A stretch of DNA of 5,931 bases from Caryophanales bacterium UBA3935 (lineage in GTDB: Bacteria; Bacillota_I; Bacilli_A; ML615J-28; CAG-698), in contig DGED01000037.1 in NCBI GenBank assembly GCA_002385755.1, positions 1 to 5,931 of the forward strand, read 5' to 3'. A program made the translations under genes and the position numbers. Shown one piece after another: positions 1-5,870 of this stretch. Numbering within the stretch: position 1 is the stretch's first letter; each line of letters opens with the position of its first letter. A model generated the notes under the pieces. It searched no databases, was not told the origin of the DNA, and saw nothing but the letters and a program-made list of their open reading frames with translations.

Positions 1-1
1 C

Positions 2-148
2 TCCGTCTTCCTTCTCGCATATTTACCGTTAGCTTTGGCGATCTCCTTGAGCTATGCTTTCAGCAATCGCAACGTGTGGATACCAATTGGCGTTCATTTC
101 TTAAATAATCTCATCGCTGCAATAGCCGTGCTTACGGGGAGTCAATGA
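2..148 (+). CDS. CPBP-type intramembrane protease, C-terminal fragment (5' end outside window)
   Basis: The reading frame is open from the window edge to TGA at 146-148, giving 48 C-terminal residues. They are strongly hydrophobic: a segment around LLAYLPLALAISLSYAF, a short polar turn (SNRNVW), then IPIGVHFLNNLIAAIAVL. The H-x-x-x-N pattern (HFLNN) near the C-terminus, between membrane segments, resembles the last conserved motif of CPBP (Abi) glutamic intramembrane proteases, such as Rce1-like CAAX-processing enzymes and bacteriocin self-immunity proteins. The upstream catalytic EExxxR motif lies outside the window, so neither activity nor full family membership can be confirmed. The stop codon overlaps the next start in an ATGA, suggesting co-transcription and translational coupling with the TPR gene. 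The fallback reading is an unclassified polytopic membrane protein. Confidence 0.65.
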   Translation, partial: SVFLLAYLPLALAISLSYAFSNRNVWIPIGVHFLNNLIAAIAVLTGSQ

Positions 149-1062
149 ATAGATACGAGGAATTAATCGGCAAAGCGCGCGCGGCTTACCGCGAGAACAA
201 AATTGACGAAGCGATACGGTTGTATGAAGACGCCTTCCGGGAAATGATAATCGTTGAGGATTTAATTGATCTGGCTCTTATTTATCTTGACAATAAAATG
301 CCCGTTAAAGCGTTGGAGGCGTTTCAGTCGCTCGTCGATGTTTTTCCCGACTCGCCTCAGGGGCATTACGGTTTAGGACTTGTCTATGAGCAACTTGGGA
401 AAAGCGATTTGGCGGAAGAAGCGTATTTAGAGGCCGTCAAAAGAAATCCGACCTTTGCCCAGGCTTATTTTAATATCGCCTTGCTTGCGGACGATAATAA
501 CGACGAGAAAAAAGCCTATGATTATTATAAAAAAACCCTTCTTTATGATCCCGATCATTTTTGGGCAAATCTGAATCTTGGCTCTTTTTACGAGAAGAAA
601 AATTATTTGGACCTGGCCCTCAAGCACACTCTTAAAGCTTACGAGGTCAACCCGGGAGAAAAAATGGTGACCTTTAATCTGGGCGTCATTCACGGTAAAA
701 TGGGCGACCACGAGACGGCGCTCAGATATTATAAGGAAGAGACGATAAAACCCGATTGTTATCCGCTTACGTATTTAAATATCGCTTTAATCTACAAGGA
801 CGCGCTCGGCGATTACGAGAAGAGCCGGTATTATTTATTGGAGGGGATTTCCCGCTTTAAGGATAACACGGCCTTGTGGTATAATCTCGGCTGCCTTTAT
901 GCCGTAACGCTCGATTATCAGAACGCTTATAATTGTTTCCTGTACGCATTGATAAAAAAGCCTAGGTTACGGGATACGCTCGCCGCGGACGAGGAGTTGG
1001 CCGCCTTTAGGGAATCGCCATTCTATGAGGAGTTGCTAAAAAGCGTAAAAGGAGCCCAATAA
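145..1062 (+). CDS. TPR-repeat protein (about 8 tetratricopeptide repeats)
   Basis: A 305-residue protein made almost wholly of 34-residue helical repeats, at roughly residues 5-35, 39-68, 72-102, 106-136, 140-170, 174-203, 208-238 and 243-273. Repeat signatures include GHYGLGLVYEQLGK, AYFNIALL, ANLNLGSFYEKK, VTFNLGVIHGKMGD, LNIALIYK and LWYNLGCLYA, with Pro near each repeat end (NP, DP, NP, KP). The last 30 residues (DEELAAFRESPFYEELL) are a common end of TPR arrays. There is no signal peptide or membrane helix, so it is expected to be a cytoplasmic scaffold binding unknown protein partners. No catalytic domain is visible. The ATG at 145 is supported by GGGGAG at 136-141 (short 3-nt spacing) and by the 4-bp ATGA overlap with the preceding membrane-protein gene. 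No specific function can be assigned. Confidence 0.9.
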   Translation: MNRYEELIGKARAAYRENKIDEAIRLYEDAFREMIIVEDLIDLALIYLDNKMPVKALEAFQSLVDVFPDSPQGHYGLGLVYEQLGKSDLAEEAYLEAVKRNPTFAQAYFNIALLADDNNDEKKAYDYYKKTLLYDPDHFWANLNLGSFYEKKNYLDLALKHTLKAYEVNPGEKMVTFNLGVIHGKMGDHETALRYYKEETIKPDCYPLTYLNIALIYKDALGDYEKSRYYLLEGISRFKDNTALWYNLGCLYAVTLDYQNAYNCFLYALIKKPRLRDTLAADEELAAFRESPFYEELLKSVKGAQ

Positions 1063-1076
1063 TAGGTTATAACCTA
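1063..1076. promoter_or_regulatory. 14-bp perfect palindrome between the TPR and LysM genes
   Basis: TAGGTTATAACCTA equals its own reverse complement and starts on the base after the TPR stop codon. It lies about 20 bp upstream of the TATAAT at 1098-1103, reaching into the zone where a -35 box would sit. It could be an operator for a dimeric regulator. In RNA it would form only a 5-bp stem with a TATA loop; five Ts follow at 1080-1084, so a weak terminator for the upstream gene is the alternative. Observed: the symmetry. Inferred: any function. Confidence 0.4.
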
Positions 1077-1103
1077 CAATTTTTACCGTTTCGCTCGTAT
1101 AAT
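1075..1103 (+). promoter_or_regulatory. Candidate promoter of the LysM gene
   Basis: A perfect -10 hexamer TATAAT lies at 1098-1103. With a 17-bp spacer, the -35 position would be TACAAT at 1075-1080, a poor match to TTGACA, and there is no TGn extension. Transcription would start near 1110, leaving only about 10 nt before the GTG start. The weak -35 and adjacent palindrome would suit an activated or repressed promoter, but the -10 could also be chance in AT-rich DNA. Confidence 0.4.
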
Positions 1104-1108
1104 AATAC

Positions 1109-1115
1109 GAGGTGA
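1109..1115 (+). promoter_or_regulatory. Shine-Dalgarno site that sets the GTG start of the LysM gene
   Basis: GAGGTGA lies 4 nt before GTG at 1120 and selects this start over a later in-frame GTG at 1135. Its first three bases form the 3' arm of an inverted repeat (CTCGTAT 1094-1100, loop AATA, ATACGAG 1105-1111), so a transcript entering from upstream could partly mask the site. Confidence 0.6.
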
Positions 1116-1119
1116 TTGT

Positions 1120-1614
1120 GTGCGTAAAAACGATGTGTTTCACGTTTACAGGGAAAGACAAAACCACGCCCTTACGCAATACGTTATCAAACCCGGCGAC
1201 ACCCTTTATAAAATTGCCGGTCAGTTCGGGGTTTCCGTTGACGATTTAATTAACGCCAACGCGTTGACATCGAGTTTAATTTATCCCAATCAAATAATTG
1301 TTATTCCCCATAAAGGACAATTCGGGGCGGTATATTTCGAGGAATACGTTATTCAAGCGAATGAAACCCTGGAATCGATAGCGGAAAGCGTCGGGATTAC
1401 CGTAGACGAGATTGTCCGGTACAACGACATAACGAAATTGATATTGGCGGAAAATCAAACGCTTAATATTCCCCGCGTTTATAACCGTTACACGGTTCAG
1501 CCGGGAGATACGCTTGAGTCTATTCTCGTCAATACCAATATGAGCGCCATGGAGTTGCTCGCGGCAAATAAGGATATATGGCTCGCTCCCGGGGTAACGA
1601 TTAACATTTTCTAA
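1120..1614 (+). CDS. Triple-LysM domain protein without signal peptide
   Basis: A 164-residue protein with three LysM domains and little else: residues 21-63 (YVIKPGDTLYKIAGQFGVS to IIVIP), 76-118 (YVIQANETLESIAESVGIT to TLNIP) and 124-164 (YTVQPGDTLESILVNTN to the C-terminus). LysM domains bind N-acetylglucosamine-containing glycans such as peptidoglycan or chitin-like polymers. The 20-residue N-terminus (KNDVFHVYRERQ) is polar, with no hydrophobic export segment and no lipobox, which is unusual for a wall-binding protein. Cytoplasmic LysM proteins in Bacillota are best known as spore coat or cortex morphogenetic factors such as SafA, so a spore or envelope role is possible but not shown. 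The protein starts with GTG, has an SD site, and is followed by a terminator, so it is probably monocistronic. Confidence 0.88.
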   Translation: MRKNDVFHVYRERQNHALTQYVIKPGDTLYKIAGQFGVSVDDLINANALTSSLIYPNQIIVIPHKGQFGAVYFEEYVIQANETLESIAESVGITVDEIVRYNDITKLILAENQTLNIPRVYNRYTVQPGDTLESILVNTNMSAMELLAANKDIWLAPGVTINIF

Positions 1615-1640
1615 AAATCTTCGCTAAGAAGATTTTTTTT
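1613..1640 (+). terminator. Rho-independent terminator of the LysM gene (AT-rich)
   Basis: Inverted repeat AAAAATCTTC (1613-1622), loop GCTAA, GAAGATTTTT (1628-1637), within a run of eight Ts (1633-1640). The stem is 10 bp with only two G-C pairs, and part of the T tract is used in the stem. It begins inside the TAA stop. The structure is symmetric enough to form on both strands, but no minus-strand gene ends here. Confidence 0.72.
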
Positions 1641-1670
1641 ATTGATAGGCGGAATTTTATCGCGCGAGAG

Positions 1671-1699
1671 TTTATAATAAACGCGGGATATGGTATAAT
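1671..1699 (+). promoter_or_regulatory. Promoter of the trmFO-xer-dUTPase operon
   Basis: The extended -10 TGGTATAAT covers 1691-1699. At 17-bp spacing the -35 is TTTATA (1671-1676, four of six matches to TTGACA). It sits directly after the LysM terminator. Transcription is expected near 1706, giving a leader of about 20 nt with SD AAAGGTG at 1715-1721, 5 nt before the ATG. The same TGGTATAAT occurs before rpsB at 4583-4591. Confidence 0.7.
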
Positions 1700-1726
1700 A
1701 CTTAAAAAAGAAACAAAGGTGTCCAA

Positions 1727-3016
1727 ATGAAAGCGAATGTTGTCGGCGCCGGTTTGGCCGGCTGCGAAGCGGCGTATCAATTAAGCAAACGCGGTATCAA
1801 AGTCAACCTTTTCGAAATGCGGCCGGGGAAAATGACCCCGGCGCACAAATCGGGTTTATTCGCGGAGTTGGTGTGTTCCAATTCGCTGCGAGCGTCCTCG
1901 GTTGAAAATGCCGTCGGTCTGCTTAAAGAAGAAATGCGTCTGCTTGACTCTTTAATAATGAAAGCGGCGGATTACGCCCGAATACCCGCCGGCGGGGCGC
2001 TTGCGGTTGACCGCCGGGTTTTTTCGGGTTACGTTACCGACGCTTTGAAGTCAAACCCGCTGGTAAACATCGTTAACGACGAGGTTAAAGAGATACCCGC
2101 GGGACCGACGATTATCGCCTCCGGCCCGCTGACGAGCGATACTTTGGGCGAAAACATTCAGAAGTTTTTCGGCCGCGATTATTTGTCTTTCTATGACGCG
2201 GTCGCGCCGATTATTTTTGAAGAATCAATAGACAAAAATATAGTTTATTTAAAATCAAGATATGACAAGGGAGAGGCGGCTTATTATAATTGCCCGATGA
2301 CCAGGGAAGAGTTTGACCGGTTTTATGAGGAACTTATAAACGCGGAAAAAGTTATTCCCCGTGATTTCGAGGTGTTCGAGGGGTGCATGCCGATTGAGGA
2401 AATGGCGGCCCGGGGCCGGGAAACCTTGTTGTTCGGACCGTTGAAACCGGTCGGATTAGAGCATCCGAAAACCGGCGAGAGGCCTTACGCCGTCGTTCAA
2501 CTCAGGCAAGATGACGCCGCAAAAACGATGTATAATATCGTCGGCTTTCAGACTCGGCTCAAGTTTTCCGAACAAAAGCGGATCATTCGGTTAATTCCGG
2601 GATTGGAAAACGCCGAGATCGCCCGGTACGGCGTCATGCACCGGAACACGTTCATCAATTCGCCTTTTTTGCTTAACAGTTATTACCAAACGCTTGCCCG
2701 CGCCGATTTGTTTTTCGCCGGGCAAATCACCGGAGTTGAGGGTTACGTGGAAAGCGCCTCATCGGGATTGGCGGCCGGGATAAATTTATCGAGAGTTCTT
2801 GTCGGTCATCCCCCGATCGATTTTACCCCGGCGACCGCGATCGGAGCGCTCGCAAACTATATCGCCGCCCCTAACCGCGATTTTCAGCCGATGAACGTGA
2901 ATTTCGGGATTTTCGCTCCTCTCGACAGAAACTATAAAAAGGCGGAAAGAAAGAAAATGCGCGCCAGCCGGGCGCTTGCGAAAATCAAAGCGATTGCCGG
3001 TGAGCTTGATGAGTGA
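1727..3016 (+). CDS. trmFO: tRNA (uracil-54-C5)-methyltransferase, methylenetetrahydrofolate/FAD-dependent
   Basis: TrmFO makes ribothymidine (m5U54) in the T-loop of tRNAs, using the methylene group of 5,10-methylenetetrahydrofolate and reduced FAD rather than SAM. The 429-residue length is normal for the family (about 435). The N-terminus has the Rossmann FAD motif GAGLAG (residues 7-12) ending in an acidic strand (NLFEMRP). The hallmark [12 protein letters not shown] holds Cys50, and [11 protein letters not shown] holds Cys220; these match the two functional cysteines of the family (Cys53 and Cys226 in Bacillus subtilis). [20 protein letters not shown] (332-351) is the C-terminal FAD/GidA-like segment. 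The ATG has SD AAAGGTG upstream. The gene heads an operon and overlaps the recombinase gene by 8 bp. trmFO next to a Xer gene is the usual Bacillota arrangement; topA, often just upstream, is absent, and a LysM gene stands there. Confidence 0.97.
   Translation: MKANVVGAGLAGCEAAYQLSKRGIKVNLFEMRPGKMTPAHKSGLFAELVCSNSLRASSVENAVGLLKEEMRLLDSLIMKAADYARIPAGGALAVDRRVFSGYVTDALKSNPLVNIVNDEVKEIPAGPTIIASGPLTSDTLGENIQKFFGRDYLSFYDAVAPIIFEESIDKNIVYLKSRYDKGEAAYYNCPMTREEFDRFYEELINAEKVIPRDFEVFEGCMPIEEMAARGRETLLFGPLKPVGLEHPKTGERPYAVVQLRQDDAAKTMYNIVGFQTRLKFSEQKRIIRLIPGLENAEIARYGVMHRNTFINSPFLLNSYYQTLARADLFFAGQITGVEGYVESASSGLAAGINLSRVLVGHPPIDFTPATAIGALANYIAAPNRDFQPMNVNFGIFAPLDRNYKKAERKKMRASRALAKIKAIAGELDE
2999..3004 (+). 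promoter_or_regulatory. Shine-Dalgarno site that sets the xer start inside trmFO
   Basis: GGTGAG lies within the last codons of trmFO, 4 nt before ATG at 3009. This decides between that ATG and an earlier in-frame TTG at 2976, which lacks a comparable site and would add 11 residues beyond the usual Xer N-terminus. Confidence 0.6.
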
Positions 3017-3920
3017 CAGAGATTTGATTCGCGCCTTTAAGGATTATTTGGAAAGCGAGCGTTCCTATTCCCCGCATACCGTGCTTAATTATATAAACGA
3101 CGTCGGGGAATTTCTGGATTATCTTAAAACCAACGATTTGGGTTCGCTCGCGGGCATCAACGCGAGTTATCCCCGGTATTACCTTTCTTATATACATAAT
3201 AAAGGTTATGCTTCCCGCTCGATTTCTCGCAAATTATCAAGTTTGAGAAGTTTTTACCGATATCTCGCGAAAGCGGGAATAGCCGATATCAATCATTTCG
3301 GCGCTCTTTCCTCGCCCCGCGTCGAGAAAAAATTGCCCGCTTATTTCTATCCCGAGGAAATAGACGAGCTTTTTAACTCGATTGACGTAGCGAGCGATAT
3401 CGGCAAGCGCAACTACGCTATATTGGAATTGCTTTACGGCACCGGCGTTCGCGTGAGCGAGTTATGCTCGCTAATGATCAGCGACATTGACTTCTATAAT
3501 AATACGATCTTGGTGACCGGGAAAGGAAACAAGGAAAGATACTTGCCGATATATGATAGTATTAAAAGCGCCCTTTTAGATTATTTGGAATTCGCCCGCC
3601 CGAGCCTTCTCGCGCGTTCCGTTAACGCCGAGGAAAAGCGTCTCCTTTTAAATCATCGCGGCGGCCCGCTCACCCCGCGCGGCGTCAGGGTGATTATCAA
3701 TAATATTTGTATGAACGCGGCCGTCAATCAAAAAGCGAGTCCCCATATGTTCCGACACACGTTCGCGACGCACTTATTGAATAACGGCGCCGACTTGCGT
3801 AGCGTTCAGGAACTGCTCGGGCATGTCAATTTGTCTTCAACGCAAGTTTATACGCATGTTTCAAAAGAAAACTTACGCCGGGAGTTTTTAAAACGCCATC
3901 CCCGGAACAGAAAGGATTAA
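3009..3920 (+). CDS. xerC: Tyrosine recombinase of the XerC/XerD family
   Basis: A site-specific recombinase that resolves chromosome dimers at dif before cell division. From the ATG at 3009 it is 303 residues, the usual Xer length. An N-terminal SAM-like core-binding domain (about residues 5-90, ending [10 protein letters not shown]) precedes the catalytic domain (about 105-295). All six catalytic residues are visible: Arg148 (GTGVRVSEL), Lys172 (GKGNKER), His246 and Arg249 ([12 protein letters not shown]), His272 ([10 protein letters not shown]) and the nucleophile Tyr281 (VYTHVS). Arg148 and Lys172 carry the same numbers as in E. coli XerD, which supports this start. Its place right after trmFO matches Bacillota xerC, hence the symbol; whether the cell has a second Xer cannot be seen here. 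It overlaps trmFO by 8 bp and precedes the dUTPase gene by 2 nt. No integrase arm-binding domain or att site suggests a mobile element. Confidence 0.93.
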   Translation: MSDRDLIRAFKDYLESERSYSPHTVLNYINDVGEFLDYLKTNDLGSLAGINASYPRYYLSYIHNKGYASRSISRKLSSLRSFYRYLAKAGIADINHFGALSSPRVEKKLPAYFYPEEIDELFNSIDVASDIGKRNYAILELLYGTGVRVSELCSLMISDIDFYNNTILVTGKGNKERYLPIYDSIKSALLDYLEFARPSLLARSVNAEEKRLLLNHRGGPLTPRGVRVIINNICMNAAVNQKASPHMFRHTFATHLLNNGADLRSVQELLGHVNLSSTQVYTHVSKENLRREFLKRHPRNRKD

Positions 3921-3922
3921 AT

Positions 3923-4408
3923 ATGCGCGGATTTGAAAAGGTATCTTTAAGCGAATACGAAAAAAGAAGGAACGGGTCGGAATACGACAATATCCGCATT
4001 CCGGAACGCGGGACGCTTTATGCGGCGGGGTATGATTTCTACTTGCCTTACGCTTTGGAAATAAAGCCGAAGGCGAGGGCGATCGTTTACACCGGGGTTA
4101 AAGCTTACATGCAACCAGACGAGGTTTTGTTGATCACGATTAGGAGCAGCGCGGCGATAAAACATAATTTGCGTCTGATTAATCACGTTGCCGTAATCGA
4201 CTGCGATTACTACGACAACCCTGATAACGAAGGTCATATTATGCTCGCCCTGGAAAACGCGGGCGCGGCCGCTCTTAACCTTAATGCCGGGTTTCGCGTC
4301 GCTCAGGGGATTTTCGTTAAGTATTTGATATCGGAGAAAGAAAAACAGCCCGGCAAAACAAGAACGGGCGGTATCGGCAGCACGGAAAAAACGAATAGAT
4401 CGGATTAG
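3923..4408 (+). CDS. dut: dUTPase-family protein (dUTP diphosphatase), altered motif 5
   Basis: Trimeric dUTPases cut dUTP to dUMP and pyrophosphate, keeping uracil out of DNA and supplying thymidylate synthesis. The 161-residue protein shows the five family motifs in order: AAGYDFY (34-40, motif 1), IRSSAAIKHNL (73-83, motif 2), VIDCDYYDNPDNEGHI (91-106, motif 3, Asp93 as likely catalytic base and Tyr96 at the sugar), NAGFRVAQGIF (121-131, motif 4) and RTGGIGST (147-154, motif 5). The longer motif-3 loop and the N-terminus RGFEKVSLSEYEKR are of the type found in Bacillota and their phages. Two departures stand out. Motif 5, usually RGGFGSTG-like, has Ile151 where Phe normally stacks on uracil, and Glu155 replaces the last Gly. 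Activity is therefore likely but unproven. SD AAAGGA (3911-3916) lies inside the end of xer, so the gene is last in the operon. No convincing terminator follows. Confidence 0.85.
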   Translation: MRGFEKVSLSEYEKRRNGSEYDNIRIPERGTLYAAGYDFYLPYALEIKPKARAIVYTGVKAYMQPDEVLLITIRSSAAIKHNLRLINHVAVIDCDYYDNPDNEGHIMLALENAGAAALNLNAGFRVAQGIFVKYLISEKEKQPGKTRTGGIGSTEKTNRSD

Positions 4409-4562
4409 CTTTTATTGTTTAAATCTTGGATATACGCGATTTTGTGAGATTATTGTCGCGAACCGGGAAACAATAATGATGGGTTAAAGCGTCGTTAAAA
4501 CAAAAAGAGAAAATCATCGCCATGCCGGGGCGGGAATTATTGTCGTTTATAAGAAAAATTGT
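4409..4562. other. Non-coding gap with short repeats and no terminator
   Basis: No plausible gene is seen here. The gap holds an 8-bp inverted repeat (ATTATTGT 4449-4456, ACAATAAT 4470-4477, 13-nt loop) without a following T tract. It also has a direct repeat ATTATTGTCG (4449-4458 and 4536-4545). A GC-rich patch CATCGCCATGCCGGGGCGGG (4515-4534) sits in AT-rich surroundings; its CATCGCC is the complement of GGCGATG at 4658-4664 in the rpsB leader. A function is not evident. Confidence 0.4.
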
Positions 4563-4591
4563 TTGCATATCGTTATCGTTTGTGGTATAAT
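4563..4591 (+). promoter_or_regulatory. Promoter of the rpsB-tsf operon
   Basis: The extended -10 TGGTATAAT ends at 4591 (TATAAT 4586-4591). The best -35 at 17-bp spacing is TTGCAT (4563-4568), matching TTG only. The TGn extension can make up for a weak -35. The expected transcription start near 4598 gives an untranslated leader of about 108 nt, unusually long compared with the roughly 20 nt before trmFO. Confidence 0.7.
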
Positions 4592-4597
4592 ATGTCC

Positions 4598-4706
4598 GGC
4601 TTAAAAACACACATAAACCAGTCTGTCGTCGCGTGCGCCGATCATGGCGAGGCGGTGGGCGATGAAGTTTATGGAGGCTAAAACAAAATAAAAAAAGGAG
4701 AATTTT
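4598..4706 (+). promoter_or_regulatory. Structured 5' leader of rpsB, candidate S2 autoregulatory element
   Basis: The leader has a GC-rich core. CGTCGC (4627-4632) pairs with GCGATG (4659-4664), including one G-U pair. After one G-G mismatch, TGC (4634-4636) pairs with GGT (4655-4657 read 5' to 3'). Inside lies a small hairpin GCC-GATCAT-GGC (4637-4648), leaving GAGGCG as a one-sided bulge. After the fold come an A-rich stretch and SD AAAAGGAG (4693-4700), 6 nt before ATG. Leaders bound by their own ribosomal protein are common for r-protein operons, and S2 is known to repress rpsB-tsf in E. coli; the application here is inference from position and structure. I do not recognise a named leader family. 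Confidence 0.5.
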
Positions 4707-5870
4707 ATGTCTGTTATCACAAAAAATCAATTACTGGAAGCTGGGGTTCATTTCGGCCATAACACGCGCCGCTGGAACCCGAAAATGAAAGAGTATATTT
4801 TTGGGGAAAGAAACGGTATCTATATTATCGACTTGGACAAGACCGTCGTCATGCTTGAAGAAGCGTACAAGGCATTGTTTACGATTGTCCAAAACGGCGG
4901 AAAAGTATTATTCGTCGGAACGAGAAAGCAATCTCAGGAAGTTATCCGAAACGAAGCGATTCGCTGCGATCAGTTTTATGTCGACCATCGTTGGCTGGGT
5001 GGGACGCTGACGAACCATAAAACGATCCGGAAAAGCATCAATCGCCTGTTTGAAATTGAAAGAATGGAAGAAGAGGGCATTTTTGATGTTTTGCCGAAAA
5101 AGGAAGTAATATTGCTTAAGAAAGAAAAAGAAAAGAAACAGAAATTTTTCAGCGGTATCCGCGACATGCGGCAGCTGCCTAACGCGATGGTTGTCGTGGA
5201 TCCGAAAAGCGAACATATCGCGGTTGCGGAAGCGAGAAACAAGGGTATCCCGATTTTTGCCCTTGTTGACACCAATTGCGATCCCGACGAAGTCGATTAC
5301 GTGATTCCGGGTAACGACGACGCGATTCGTTCCATTAAATTAATCGTCGGCACATTGGCCAACGCGGTAGTCGAAGCTCTCGGCGGCACGCCGGTTGATA
5401 TAGATATTAGCGACGAAAGCGTTGCCGAAGACAGGAGAGAACAACACGCGAGCCGGCGTTCGCAGGCCGCTTTATCGGTAGATAAAGAAGCGAAGGGAAG
5501 AGAGAAGCAAACGCGGGCGCCTAAAGAGACGAAAGAAACCAAAGAACAAAAGGTCGCCGAGGTTGTCGAAAAAGTAGAGGAAACGACGGAAGAACAGGCC
5601 GCCGAAGATGCAAAAGAAGAAAAAGCTAAGACAACAAAAGCGACCAAAGAAAAGAAAGAAGAAAAATCCGCTAAAGAAACAAAGAAAGCCAAAGCAGCCA
5701 AAAAGACCGCGGAAGAGCAGAAAGAAGAATCTGTTGCCGAAAGCGAAACGGTGACCGAGGAAACTGAGAATGTCAAGGCGGTTGATACGGCTCCCGCGGC
5801 TGAAGAGAAGGCGGAAACGCCAGGACCGGAAGAAAAAGAAAACACTAAGGAGGAATCCGCAAATGATTAG
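4707..5870 (+). CDS. rpsB: 30S ribosomal protein S2 with long charged C-terminal tail
   Basis: S2 (uS2) binds the 30S head-body junction late in assembly and helps recruit S1-type factors and mRNA. Residues 1-235 are a canonical S2: [19 protein letters not shown] (10-28), [18 protein letters not shown] (68-75), [16 protein letters not shown] (95-110), [15 protein letters not shown] (152-166), [14 protein letters not shown] (181-194) and [12 protein letters not shown] (199-210). The usual family length is about 230-260, so the roughly 150 residues after ALGGTPVDI are an extension. The extension is dominated by Lys, Glu, Ala and Thr, has no Phe, Trp, Tyr, Cys or Met and a single Leu, and is expected to be disordered or a solvent-exposed single helix. 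No frameshift or fused domain is visible, and the frame runs on to TAG. The start is fixed by SD AAAAGGAG at 4693-4700. The stop overlaps tsf by 8 bp. Confidence 0.97.
   Translation: MSVITKNQLLEAGVHFGHNTRRWNPKMKEYIFGERNGIYIIDLDKTVVMLEEAYKALFTIVQNGGKVLFVGTRKQSQEVIRNEAIRCDQFYVDHRWLGGTLTNHKTIRKSINRLFEIERMEEEGIFDVLPKKEVILLKKEKEKKQKFFSGIRDMRQLPNAMVVVDPKSEHIAVAEARNKGIPIFALVDTNCDPDEVDYVIPGNDDAIRSIKLIVGTLANAVVEALGGTPVDIDISDESVAEDRREQHASRRSQAALSVDKEAKGREKQTRAPKETKETKEQKVAEVVEKVEETTEEQAAEDAKEEKAKTTKATKEKKEEKSAKETKKAKAAKKTAEEQKEESVAESETVTEETENVKAVDTAPAAEEKAETPGPEEKENTKEESAND
5412..5867 (+). repeat. Low-complexity region coding the S2 tail
   Basis: Purine-rich DNA with many AAAGAA/GAAGAA-type runs, coding irregular Lys/Glu/Ala/Thr repeats such as [25 protein letters not shown] and KAKAAKK. 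There is no strict tandem unit. Such sequence changes length readily, so tail length is likely to vary between relatives. Confidence 0.75.
5847..5853 (+). promoter_or_regulatory. Perfect Shine-Dalgarno site of tsf inside rpsB
   Basis: AAGGAGG, a full match to the 16S anti-SD, lies 9 nt before the tsf ATG at 5863. It is written within the codons for Lys-Glu-Glu near the end of the S2 tail, so tail sequence and tsf initiation are tied together. Confidence 0.8.

Noticed and set aside
1642..1678. TTGATA (1642-1647) with TATAAT (1673-1678) as an alternative trmFO promoter
   Set aside because: The spacer would be 25 bp, far beyond the usual 16-18. The extended -10 at 1691-1699 is better placed.
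2976..3008. TTG start giving an 11-residue N-terminal extension of the Xer recombinase
   Set aside because: It would lie deeper in trmFO without a good SD. The ATG at 3009 has GGTGAG 4 nt upstream and puts the catalytic residues at canonical Xer numbering.
3009..3920. Tyrosine recombinase as a phage or island integrase, with the dUTPase as phage cargo
   Set aside because: Length and motifs are those of cellular Xer, it sits in the standard trmFO-xer order, and no att repeats, tRNA target, excisionase or other phage gene is present. A phage origin of the dUTPase alone remains possible.
4449..4477. Inverted repeat ATTATTGT/ACAATAAT as a terminator for the dUTPase gene
   Set aside because: The 13-nt loop is large, the stem is almost all A-T, and no T tract follows.
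4419..4730. Minus-strand open frame of 103 codons across the gap before rpsB
   Set aside because: It overlaps the rpsB promoter, leader, SD and start, has a composition of Phe/His/Arg/Asn unlike a folded protein, and shows no recognisable motif.
4801..5010. Second plus-strand open frame of 69 codons inside rpsB
   Set aside because: It is out of frame with a clear S2 coding region, and has no SD or recognisable motif.
5297..5845. Minus-strand Ser/Ala/Phe-rich open frame opposite the S2 tail
   Set aside because: It is the complement of Lys/Glu-rich codons, which read as Ser/Phe/Leu runs. The plus strand codes S2 and ends exactly at the tsf junction. The longer minus-strand frame at 5472-5927 has the same cause.
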